Shown: positions 23,947-31,263 of the stretch, piece after piece
Position numbering within the stretch: the first letter of the stretch is position 1
How the letters are laid out: each line of letters starts with the position of its first letter
From: Nitrospirae bacterium RBG_13_39_12
Lineage (GTDB): Bacteria; Nitrospirota; Thermodesulfovibrionia; Thermodesulfovibrionales; SM23-35
Assembly: GCA_001805125.1 (NCBI GenBank)
Contig: MHEF01000103.1
Location: forward strand, 7,156 to 39,850
Direction: 5' to 3'
DNA: 32,695 nt
Program-made: the position numbers and the translations under genes
Notes under the pieces: model-generated
The model's input: only the letters and a program-made list of their open reading frames with translations
Told to the model about the DNA's origin: nothing
Database searches by the model: none

Positions 23947-24384
23947 TCACTCCCAACTGTTAATGTCTTCACTTTCTCCATCTCCACCGGAAGAACCATC
24001 TGCTCCATAGGAAAAAAGGTCATAATCTCCGTGACTTCCCGGCGATTGATAATTATAAGGTCTTTTCCATGGATCATTTGGAACAGCCTTCTTTAAATAC
24101 GGGCCGCTCCAACCCTCTATCCCGGGATCAACCACTAGTGCATTTAAACCTTCTGATGTTGTGGGATATTTGCCTATATCAAGTCTGTACAGTTCAAGGG
24201 CCTGATCGAAGATTTCTATCTGCGCCTTTGCAGCATTGTGTTTGCTCGTTCCGATTTTCCCGGTAAATTTCACATAGACAATTGAAGCTAATATACCTAT
24301 GATAACCATAACGACAATAAGTTCAATAAGGGTGAATCCGTTTTGGTTGCTTGATTTTTTTACTTCTTCATTTTCAATTTTCAT
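23947..24384 (-). CDS. gspG: Type II secretion major pseudopilin GspG
   Basis: From the ATG at 24384 the protein has 145 residues: leader MKIENEEVKKSSNQNG, cut before F17, and FTLIELIVVMVIIGILASIV. The GspG-specific body follows: ALELYRLDIGKYPTTSEGLNAL, GPYLKKAVPNDPWKRPYNYQSPG, then the calcium-site end FSYGADGSSGGDGE and INSW. It builds the periplasmic pseudopilus that pushes substrates through the secretin. GGAGG precedes 24384; an upstream TTG in frame is unlikely. No other gsp genes are nearby, so this is a detached copy, or gspG serves another machine here. It is not obviously co-transcribed with pilin 1, which has its own promoter after about 190 bases without a gene. Confidence 0.92.
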   Translation of the reverse strand: MKIENEEVKKSSNQNGFTLIELIVVMVIIGILASIVYVKFTGKIGTSKHNAAKAQIEIFDQALELYRLDIGKYPTTSEGLNALVVDPGIEGWSGPYLKKAVPNDPWKRPYNYQSPGSHGDYDLFSYGADGSSGGDGESEDINSWE

Positions 24385-24462
24385 TTTTCCTCCACTTATA
24401 TTTGACAACTGTTATATATTTCAATTGATTCTATTCTTATCCGAGAAATACATATCTTAACC

Positions 24463-24479
24463 TTATGTATAATACATAA
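24463..24479. promoter_or_regulatory. 17-bp perfect palindrome in the divergent gspG/radC region
   Basis: TTATGTATAATACATAA has 8-bp arms around one central base. It contains TATAAT (24468-24473), a perfect -10 hexamer reading toward radC, so a protein bound here would block that promoter. No clear -35 box stands 16-18 bases upstream. The operator role is inferred. Confidence 0.4.
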
Positions 24480-24536
24480 TATGCTACCACAGGGTTAAAA
24501 GAGCGTCAAATTACCTCTTTATTAATTCTATTTTAG

Positions 24537-25247
24537 ATGTTAAAATCTCTTCATTTTATGGGATACAATAGTATAAAAAAATGGCCTGAAGGCGAGAGAC
24601 CACGAGAAAGGCTTCTAAAATATGGTGCCCATAATTTATCAGATGCTCACCTACTCGCAATAATACTTCGCACCGGGGGCGGAGGTAAAAGCGCTATAGA
24701 CCTTGCGATAGAGATCCTTAACTCATTCGGAACTCTTAAAAGGATTGATAATGCATCTCCTGGGGAGTTTGTATCCTACAAGGGGATAGGAAAAGCAAAG
24801 GTTGCTCAGGTAAAGGCTGCTTTTGAACTTGGGAGAAGGCTGCTTGATGAGCCTCTTGAAAAAGGACCTGTTTTTTCATCGTGCCAGGACGTTTTCTTAT
24901 ACTACAATCAGCGTTTTAAAAATTTTAAAAAAGAGGTCTTCCGCTGTGCTCTTTTAGATGCAAAAAACAGGATATTCCGAGACTACCGAATCTCAGAGGG
25001 TACCCTTACCAATTCATTAATACATCCTCGCGAGGCATTCAGGGAAGCTATAAAAGAATCTGCAGCATCAGTTATTTTTATACATAACCATCCAAGCGGT
25101 GATGCAAGCCCAAGCCAGGAAGATATTTTGATAACAGAACGGCTTGTTGACACTGGTAAGATAATCGGTATAAGGGTTCTCGACCATTTAATTATCGGAG
25201 ACAAAAAATATACAAGTATGATGGAGGAGGGATACATAAAAAATTAA
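24537..25247 (+). CDS. radC: RadC family JAMM-domain protein
   Basis: The 236-residue protein has an N-terminal UPF0758 helix-hairpin-helix part (WPEGERPRERLLKYG, LAIILRTG, YKGIGKAKVAQVKAAFELGRR). The C-terminal JAMM/MPN+ metal site is HNHPSGDASPSQED, with H183, H185 and D196. Despite the name its role in DNA repair was withdrawn in E. coli, and the natural activity of chromosomal RadC is still uncertain. An in-frame ATG at 24558 is as good a start as 24537; neither has an SD. It is followed 10 bases later by the purine cluster and may be co-transcribed with it. Confidence 0.92.
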   Translation: MLKSLHFMGYNSIKKWPEGERPRERLLKYGAHNLSDAHLLAIILRTGGGGKSAIDLAIEILNSFGTLKRIDNASPGEFVSYKGIGKAKVAQVKAAFELGRRLLDEPLEKGPVFSSCQDVFLYYNQRFKNFKKEVFRCALLDAKNRIFRDYRISEGTLTNSLIHPREAFREAIKESAASVIFIHNHPSGDASPSQEDILITERLVDTGKIIGIRVLDHLIIGDKKYTSMMEEGYIKN

Positions 25248-25257
25248 GGAGGGTTAG

Positions 25258-25872
25258 ATGTTAAAAATTAAGAGAGCCATCATAAGTGTCTCAAATAAAA
25301 AAGGTGTTGCAGATTTTGCAAAAGAACTCAGCTCAATGGGGATTGAAATATTATCAACCGGGGGAACAGCAAAAGCATTAAGGGAAGCTGATATTACTGT
25401 AAAAGATGTATCAGAATATACTGGCTTTCCTGAAATGCTTGATGGAAGGGTTAAGACTCTTCATCCCAGGATTCACGGCGGTTTACTTTCAAGAAGGGAT
25501 AATCCAAAGGACATGGAAGAAATAAATAAGCACGGGATTGATACAATAGGAATGGTGGTTGTAAACCTGTATCCTTTTGAGGAGACCATCTCAAAGCCAG
25601 GGGTTTCCCTCGCAGAAGCTATAGAGAACATTGATATAGGTGGACCTGCAATGCTGAGATCAGCATCAAAAAATTTTCAGGATGTTGCTGCCATAATTGA
25701 CCCGCTTGATTATAAGAAAATCATAAATGAGATGAAAAGCCGGAATGGGGACTTGAGTTACAACACGAGATTGGAACTTGCAAAAAAAGTATTCAGACAT
25801 ACATCGATATACGATAAACTAATTGCTGATTACCTTACAAAAATAACAGAAGAAACTTTAAACGAGAGATAG
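25258..25872 (+). CDS. purH: Stand-alone IMP cyclohydrolase (N-terminal half of PurH only)
   Basis: The 204-residue protein is the MGS-fold IMP cyclohydrolase domain. It carries RAIISVSNKKGVADFAKEL, LSTGGTAKALREA, the substrate loop GFPEMLDGRVKTLHPRIHGG, and VVVNLYPFEETI and NIDIGGPAMLRSASKN. It closes FAICAR to IMP, the last purine step. Usual bacterial PurH is about 510-530 residues and carries an AICAR transformylase domain after this; here the frame stops before the expected LRYGENPHQ motif. The 245 bases downstream show no trace of it. Separate cyclohydrolase and transformylase proteins are known mainly from archaea. The SD AAGGAGG before the ATG is strong. Confidence 0.9.
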   Translation: MLKIKRAIISVSNKKGVADFAKELSSMGIEILSTGGTAKALREADITVKDVSEYTGFPEMLDGRVKTLHPRIHGGLLSRRDNPKDMEEINKHGIDTIGMVVVNLYPFEETISKPGVSLAEAIENIDIGGPAMLRSASKNFQDVAAIIDPLDYKKIINEMKSRNGDLSYNTRLELAKKVFRHTSIYDKLIADYLTKITEETLNER

Positions 25873-25924
25873 GAAAGCCTGTAAAATCCATTCCTTAGTA
25901 AATTATATTCTATGAATTATTGAA

Positions 25925-25941
25925 ATGGCATAATATGCCAT
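25925..25941. promoter_or_regulatory. 17-bp perfect palindrome in the gap between purH and purD
   Basis: ATGGCATAATATGCCAT has 8-bp arms around one base. Further on in the same gap are a tandem 10-mer TGGATAGTGA (25991-26010) and an inverted repeat GGAATG (26012-26017) / CATTCC (26027-26032). The gap could hold a promoter and operator for purD, or an RNA structure. It does not resemble the E. coli PurR site. Confidence 0.35.
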
Positions 25942-26117
25942 AGACTAAAGTCTTTTCTGTTTGAGCATCAGAAACTTCTTCTATTCTATATGGATAGTGA
26001 TGGATAGTGAAGGAATGTTTTGGAAGCATTCCCTATACAAACTATTGTTTTTACTATATTCTATGGTTATATGCATGTCTCTTTTTAGATTGCATTTGAA
26101 TCAGAGGTTATAAAAAG

Positions 26118-27383
26118 ATGAAAGTGCTTGTTATTGGCAGCGGGGAGAAAGAACACGCAATTGTATGGAAGCTATCTCAAAGCAGGAATATAAACAGAAT
26201 TTTCTGCAGTCCTGGAAATACTGAAATAGCCGAGATAGCCGAGTGTGTGGATGTAAGCCCAAATAATTTTCGTGCACTTATCGATTTTGTCAAATACGAG
26301 TGGATTGACCTGACAGTTGTTGGTCCTGAAGAGCTTTTTTCAAAAGGTATTGTTGATGAATTTGAAAAAGAAGGCTGTAAAATATTGGGCCCTAATAGAA
26401 GAGCTGCGCAACTAACATCGAGCCGGGTATTCGCAAAAAACCTCATGCGGCTCCACAGGATCCCAACAGCAGAATTTAAAGTCTTTACTTCTTATCTTCA
26501 TGCAAAGGATTACGTAAGACTAAAAGGTACTCCAATAGTTATAAAGGCAGATACCCCTTTTGAAGAACCCGGAGAATTTGTGGTTTCTACATTAGAAGAA
26601 GCAATGGACGCCCTCAAACTTGTTATTGAAGATAGAATTGGAGTGGACACTAGTAAACGAGTAATTATAGAAGATAACCTAAAAGGCGAAAGGGTATCTT
26701 TTATAATCTTAACTGATGGAAAGACAATCGTGCCTTTCACAGGTTTGCATAAATACAAACAACTTTTTAGTGGTAATACTGTTCCAAAGACAACAGTTAT
26801 GGGTGCTTCCAGTCCAGCGCCTATCATCACAAAGAAACTTGAAGACATTATAATGGAAAAAATAATGAGACCCATAATAAAAGCGCTGAATTCTGAAAAT
26901 ATAATATACAAAGGTGTCCTATCTGCAGACCTGGTGATAGATAAAGATAATCCGTATGTCTTTGATTTCAAATGTTGTTTTTGTGATCCAGAAACACAGA
27001 CTGTCCTTCCCAGAATTAAAACAGACTTTATAGACTTGGCGCAAGCTATTATAGAAGAAAGGCTATCTGAAATAAAAATAGAATGGAAACAAGGGGCATC
27101 TGTATGTGTTGTAATTTCTTCAAAAGATTACCCTAACAAATATCAAAAAGGTGCTATTATAAAAGGTCTTGAAAAAATAAAATTAATGAATGATACTGTC
27201 GTGTTTCATGCAGGCACATCATTTTTGGATAAGGATATTATTGCCTCAGGTGGAAGGGTTATCAGCATAATAGCCACAGGAACTGAAATAAAGGATGCTA
27301 GTAACAAAGCATATAATGCTTTAGAAAAGATAAGTTTCGACGGTATGTATTATAGAAAGGATATCGGTAATAACAAATTTTAA
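26118..27383 (+). CDS. purD: PurD-like phosphoribosylamine-glycine ligase with altered catalytic motifs
   Basis: The 421-residue ATP-grasp protein aligns end to end with PurD: VLVIGSGEKEHAIVWKL, VVGPE, AAQLTSSRVFAKNLM, YKGVL, DPETQTVLPR, HAGTSF, SGGRVISI and the ending FDGMYYRKDIG. PurD joins glycine to phosphoribosylamine using ATP. Several hallmark stretches are changed, however. The glycine-rich ATP loop (usually ADGLAAGKGV) reads ADTPFEEPGEFV (144-155). NTGGMGAYSPAP is KTTVMGASSPAP (224-235). The metal-binding EFNCRFGDPE is DFKCCFCDPE (283-292), so the metal-ligand Asn is Lys285. It may be a weak or repurposed enzyme. The frame is intact with normal codons, so it is not a fresh pseudogene. 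Confidence 0.85.
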   Translation: MKVLVIGSGEKEHAIVWKLSQSRNINRIFCSPGNTEIAEIAECVDVSPNNFRALIDFVKYEWIDLTVVGPEELFSKGIVDEFEKEGCKILGPNRRAAQLTSSRVFAKNLMRLHRIPTAEFKVFTSYLHAKDYVRLKGTPIVIKADTPFEEPGEFVVSTLEEAMDALKLVIEDRIGVDTSKRVIIEDNLKGERVSFIILTDGKTIVPFTGLHKYKQLFSGNTVPKTTVMGASSPAPIITKKLEDIIMEKIMRPIIKALNSENIIYKGVLSADLVIDKDNPYVFDFKCCFCDPETQTVLPRIKTDFIDLAQAIIEERLSEIKIEWKQGASVCVVISSKDYPNKYQKGAIIKGLEKIKLMNDTVVFHAGTSFLDKDIIASGGRVISIIATGTEIKDASNKAYNALEKISFDGMYYRKDIGNNKF

Positions 27384-27393
27384 AGGAGAAGAA

Positions 27394-27900
27394 ATGAAGT
27401 TACAGGTTTTGATAGTAGCTGGAAGTGATTCTGATCTTCCTGTAATGGAAGAAGCTGGCAAAATACTCAAAAAACTTGGAATTTCTTATGAGATGTCCAT
27501 TGCATCTGCGCATAGGTCACCGGAACGTGCAATTCGAATTGCATCTGAGGCTGAAAAGAAAGGCTTTGAAGTGATTATTGCTGGCGCTGGAATGGCAGCC
27601 CATTTGGCCGGAGTTATTGCAGCACATACAACAATCCCTGTAATCGGGGTACCCATTGATTCATCGCCTCTTAATGGTTTTGACTCCCTTCTTTCTACGG
27701 TACAGATGCCTTTTGGAGTACCGGTAGCCACGATGGCGATAGGCAGGGCAGGAGCAAAAAATTCTGCAATCTTTTCAGCTCAGATTATTGGCACAAAGGA
27801 TCCAGAGGTTTCAAAAAGGCTCAAAGACTACAAGAAAAAAATGGCAGAAAAAATAGAAAAAAAGGCAAATGCACTGCAAGACCGCTACCACCGAGGATGA
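27394..27900 (+). CDS. purE: N5-carboxyaminoimidazole ribonucleotide mutase (class I PurE)
   Basis: The 168-residue enzyme has GSDSDLP at 10-16, IASAHRSPER with His40, IIAGAGMAAHLAGVIAAH and the class I loop LLSTVQMPFGVPVATMAIG. It moves the carboxyl group of N5-CAIR to C4, giving CAIR in purine synthesis. Class I PurE needs PurK elsewhere for its substrate. The start has the SD AAAGGAG, and the end overlaps the next gene by four bases (ATGA). All active-site residues I can recognise are intact, in contrast to the neighbouring PurD. Confidence 0.95.
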   Translation: MKLQVLIVAGSDSDLPVMEEAGKILKKLGISYEMSIASAHRSPERAIRIASEAEKKGFEVIIAGAGMAAHLAGVIAAHTTIPVIGVPIDSSPLNGFDSLLSTVQMPFGVPVATMAIGRAGAKNSAIFSAQIIGTKDPEVSKRLKDYKKKMAEKIEKKANALQDRYHRG

Positions 27901-28742
27901 GAGTACACCTTGATTGTTTTCCATGCTTTTTAAGGCAAGCTCTTATTGCGCTCAGATTTGGAACTAAAGACGAACTATTACAGGAGACTATATTAAAAAG
28001 CATCCTGGGAAACATTGAGAAAGCCGATACTTCAAAACCAGCTGCCTATACAACCACATTTATTCACAAGAAGATAAGAAAACTGCTGGGCAGTGACCCC
28101 TTCAAAGAGATAAAATCAGAATACAATCATATTGCACTCAGACTATATCCTGCTTTTAAAAATATTATTAATGACAGTCATGACCCTCTATGGATATCTA
28201 CAAGGCTTGCAATTGCAGGGAATGTGATAGACTTTGGAATATTCTCCTCTGTAGATATTGAAGGAACTATTCATACGGCACTTAATAACCCTTTAGCAGT
28301 TGATGACTACAGTAGTTTTAGTAATGCCATTTCTACTGCAGAAGAAATCCTTTACCTTACAGACAACGCGGGAGAGATTGTGTTCGACAGGTTATTAATA
28401 GAGACCATAATCTCTCTTGGGAAAAAGGTCAGGGTGGTTGTTAAAAGCTCACCTGTAATTAATGATTCTACAATGCAAGACGCTGAGGAATCTGGCCTTA
28501 TAAGAGTTTGCGAAGTAATAGACAATGGTTCTGAAGTTGTAGGCACAATCCTGGAGTGGACATCCTCAGCGTTCCAAGCAATATTTAAAAATGCTCAACT
28601 TGTAATAAGCAAAGGACAGGGCAACTTCGAGACACTCTATGGCAGCGAAAAGAAAATATTCTTTCTATTCCAATCTAAATGTGATGTGGTTTCTAAAGAA
28701 CTTGGCCTTTCAACTGGCTCGATGCTTCTCAAGAAATCCTGA
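27897..28742 (+). CDS. DUF89/ARMT1-like metal-dependent phosphatase (metabolite damage control)
   Basis: This 281-residue protein is of the prokaryotic DUF89 subfamily. It has DCFPCFLRQAL with a CxxC pair (C7, C10), WISTRLAIAGNVIDFG, the metal and phosphate site ILYLTDNAGEIVFDRLL (D156, N157), VVKSSPVINDSTMQDA (N189, D190) and SKGQGNFETL. Family members remove phosphate from unwanted or damaged sugar phosphates, phosphometabolites and some nucleotides. Overlap with purE (ATGA) means the two are made together, so the target is likely a purine-pathway phosphate such as a ribosylamine or ribotide by-product; that is inference. No SD is needed beyond coupling, and none is seen. Confidence 0.88.
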   Translation: MRVHLDCFPCFLRQALIALRFGTKDELLQETILKSILGNIEKADTSKPAAYTTTFIHKKIRKLLGSDPFKEIKSEYNHIALRLYPAFKNIINDSHDPLWISTRLAIAGNVIDFGIFSSVDIEGTIHTALNNPLAVDDYSSFSNAISTAEEILYLTDNAGEIVFDRLLIETIISLGKKVRVVVKSSPVINDSTMQDAEESGLIRVCEVIDNGSEVVGTILEWTSSAFQAIFKNAQLVISKGQGNFETLYGSEKKIFFLFQSKCDVVSKELGLSTGSMLLKKS

Positions 28743-28776
28743 CTTTGCTGGCTGGATTAAACTAAATTAAGGATGA

Positions 28777-29088
28777 CTATCTTCTTCCCCCTCTACCTCC
28801 AAAACCACTTCTTTCCCTTGAGTAACTTCTCTCTCGCCTTTCCTGCGGTTTTGCCTCATTTACAACAATGTTTCTGTCCATAAAGGTTTTTGCATTAAAC
28901 ATGGAAATCGCCTTCTGAGCATCCTCATTTGAGGCCATCTCCACAAAGCCGAACCCTCTCAGCCTGCCTGTAGCTGCATCTTTAATAAGCTTGACAGAAG
29001 TAACCTCACCTGCTTGAGAAAACAGATCCCTTACATCATCCTCACTAGCCTTGAAGGAGATGTTGCCTACATAGAGCCTTGTACTCAT
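28777..29088 (-). CDS. RNA recognition motif (RRM) protein with RG-rich tail
   Basis: The 103-residue protein is one RRM: RNP2 LYVGNI (5-10), RNP1 RGFGFVEM (44-51), and the expected beta-alpha-beta spacing to about residue 80. A basic tail ends RSGFGGRGGRR. Bacterial RRM proteins of this type (cyanobacterial Rbp-like) bind RNA, often in the cold. A sigma-70 promoter lies upstream on the minus strand: TTGACA (29183-29188), 18-base spacer, CATATT (29159-29164). The leader is about 60 bases and carries the SD AGGAGG. The gene converges with the DUF89 gene without an obvious terminator. Confidence 0.93.
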   Translation of the reverse strand: MSTRLYVGNISFKASEDDVRDLFSQAGEVTSVKLIKDAATGRLRGFGFVEMASNEDAQKAISMFNAKTFMDRNIVVNEAKPQERRERSYSRERSGFGGRGGRR

Positions 29089-29223
29089 TCTTCCTCCTAT
29101 TATATTTTTTTTTACTAACTCTTAAAACCCTTTTCGAGCCTTAAAAGATGCCCAACTAAATATGAAGGATAAAGAAAACATTTGTCAATAGCAAAATAAA
29201 GAGAGATAACGGCAGAATAAATA

Positions 29224-29637
29224 TTAAGCTTTTGGATTTAAAATTATCTCCTCTATTGCTTCTTTTGCGACTAGTCTCACGTTTGCGTCTTCATCTTTAG
29301 TAATTTCCTCAAGGAAAGGTATAGCATTTTTGTCTCCGATTACTCCGAGGAGGTATGCTGCATCAGCTCTATGCATAGGGGTTTTATTTTTCAGAAGTGG
29401 AAGGATATAAAGCACGGCTTCACGCACATTTTCTGGATCCTCTATTTTTAATGCCTCAATAAGAGCCGACGTTCCAATCCTCACCCTTAATCTTTCGTCG
29501 ATTATCAGATCCCCGATATAGATGTAAAGGTTTTTATCATGTTTGAACATATCAATAATGTTATCTAAAAAACCTTTCTCCATGTACTCTGCGATTATCG
29601 CCTTAAGGTCAAAATCTTCTATGTTAATATTTTCCAT
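29224..29637 (-). CDS. HEAT-repeat protein
   Basis: The 137-residue, all-helical protein has HEAT/PBS-lyase-type repeats, clearest in the last half: HRADAAYLLGVIGDKNAIPFL and DEDANVRLVAKEAIEEI. Earlier repeats around RVRIGTSALIEALKIEDPENV are looser. There is no signal or membrane span. Such proteins are protein-binding scaffolds and the partner is unknown. It lies divergent from cysS. A palindrome (29733-29746) sits in the shared upstream region. Confidence 0.8.
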   Translation of the reverse strand: MENINIEDFDLKAIIAEYMEKGFLDNIIDMFKHDKNLYIYIGDLIIDERLRVRIGTSALIEALKIEDPENVREAVLYILPLLKNKTPMHRADAAYLLGVIGDKNAIPFLEEITKDEDANVRLVAKEAIEEIILNPKA

Positions 29638-29732
29638 TTTACCAATAATACCATAATGGTTTTTATATTATATAACCTTCAGTTACAGAGGGTTAAGTAA
29701 ATACAAACTGCTCAACAGTCATGCTTTAACGA

Positions 29733-29746
29733 TTTAGATATCTAAA
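29733..29746. promoter_or_regulatory. 14-bp perfect palindrome upstream of cysS
   Basis: TTTAGATATCTAAA lies between the divergent HEAT-repeat gene and cysS. A perfect TATAAT (29760-29765) follows 13 bases later, so the palindrome covers the place where a -35 box would be. A looser inverted repeat (AGAATTAT/ATAATCT) surrounds the TATAAT. It may be an operator for cysS. Confidence 0.35.
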
Positions 29747-29802
29747 CCTAGAATTATTGTATAATCTCTAGACAAAGATTCTTAAGCGGTACAAAAACTG
29801 AG

Positions 29803-31263
29803 ATGAAGATTTACAATACAATTACTGGAAATAAAGAAGATTTCATCCCTCTTATCCCTAACAAGGTAAAAGTATATGCCTGCGGTGTTACAGTTTATGA
29901 CCACTGTCATATAGGTCACGCCAGAAATGCTGTTGTATTTGATATCTTGAGGAGATATATGCGTTATAAGGGATTTGATGTTAAATATGTAAGAAATTTT
30001 ACAGACATAGATGACAAGATAATCAACAAGGCTAATCAAGAAGGTATCACATGGGATGCAGTCGCTAGGAAATATACAGATGAATATTATAAAGACATGG
30101 AAAGGCTTGGGGTCGGAAGGGCAGATGTCGAACCGAAGGCTACTGAGCATATTGATGAGATTATAAACATTGTCAACGTCCTTATTGATAAAGGATATGC
30201 ATATGAGGTAGATGGCAGCGTTTACTTTGCAGTAAATAAATTCCCTGAATATGGAAAATTATCAAAAAGAGATACAGAGGAAATGATAGCCGGGGCAAGA
30301 GTTGAAGTGGACGAAAAAAAGAAAAATCCTATGGATTTTGCGCTGTGGAAAAAATCGAAAGGAGGTGAACCATCATGGAAAAGTCCTTGGGGAGACGGTA
30401 GACCAGGATGGCATATTGAATGCACAGCCATGTCAATAAAACACCTGGGTGAAAGTTTCGATATACATGGAGGAGGTGCTGATTTAATCTTTCCCCATCA
30501 TGAAAATGAGATTTCACAGTCTGAGGCATTTACAGGAAAAACTTTTGTCAAGTACTGGGTTCATAATGGATTCATCACCATTGACAAAGAGAAGATGTCA
30601 AAATCTCTTGGTAATTTCTTTACTGTCAAAGAGATACTTGATAAGTTTGACCCAGAGGTTGTCAGGTTTTTCTTGCTATCCACTCATTACAGGAGCCCGA
30701 TAGAATTTTCTGACGAACATTTGCGCGATGCCGAAAGTTCTATAGATAGATGTTATACGACCTTTTCCAGGATTAATGATTTCCTTTTAAAAGAAAAAAC
30801 GTCGGGAGAAGGATTTTCAAATGCAAGCAAATTTTTTGAAGGATTTATTTCTTCATTTAAAAATAAATTCGAAGAAGCAATGGACGATGATTTAAATACT
30901 GCCCTTGCAATCGGACACATATTTGAATTAATACGTGAGGCAAACAGATTTCTTGACAATAAACCATCATCCTCAAATGAACGGGAACTTTTTTTGAAGA
31001 CAAAAGAATTACTCTTAAATGCTGGAAATATTTTAAATATATTTAATAGAACACCTGATGAGTGGTATAGGTCATTAATAAACATAAGGAAAATCGGTCT
31101 TTCTGAAAAAGAGATACTTGAGAAAATAAAGGACCGACAGGATGCAAGGCAAAGAAAAGACTGGCATATGTCAGATACAATCAGAAAAGAACTAGAAGAA
31201 AAAGGGGTTATCCTTGAAGACAAAAAAGACAGGACAGACTGGAAAGTTAAGGTCGGGGAGTGA
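29803..31263 (+). CDS. cysS: Cysteinyl-tRNA synthetase
   Basis: This is a 486-residue class I synthetase of normal length. The zinc/cysteine site includes C27 (VYACGVTVYD), C207 (GWHIECTAMS) and HHENE at 232-236. The HIGH motif is at 36-39 and KMSKS at 264-268. It charges tRNA-Cys. A TATAAT at 29760-29765 is the likely -10. There is no T-box signature in the leader. The 3' end overlaps rlmB by 50 bases, so the two are coupled, as often found for this pair. Confidence 0.96.
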   Translation: MKIYNTITGNKEDFIPLIPNKVKVYACGVTVYDHCHIGHARNAVVFDILRRYMRYKGFDVKYVRNFTDIDDKIINKANQEGITWDAVARKYTDEYYKDMERLGVGRADVEPKATEHIDEIINIVNVLIDKGYAYEVDGSVYFAVNKFPEYGKLSKRDTEEMIAGARVEVDEKKKNPMDFALWKKSKGGEPSWKSPWGDGRPGWHIECTAMSIKHLGESFDIHGGGADLIFPHHENEISQSEAFTGKTFVKYWVHNGFITIDKEKMSKSLGNFFTVKEILDKFDPEVVRFFLLSTHYRSPIEFSDEHLRDAESSIDRCYTTFSRINDFLLKEKTSGEGFSNASKFFEGFISSFKNKFEEAMDDDLNTALAIGHIFELIREANRFLDNKPSSSNERELFLKTKELLLNAGNILNIFNRTPDEWYRSLINIRKIGLSEKEILEKIKDRQDARQRKDWHMSDTIRKELEEKGVILEDKKDRTDWKVKVGE

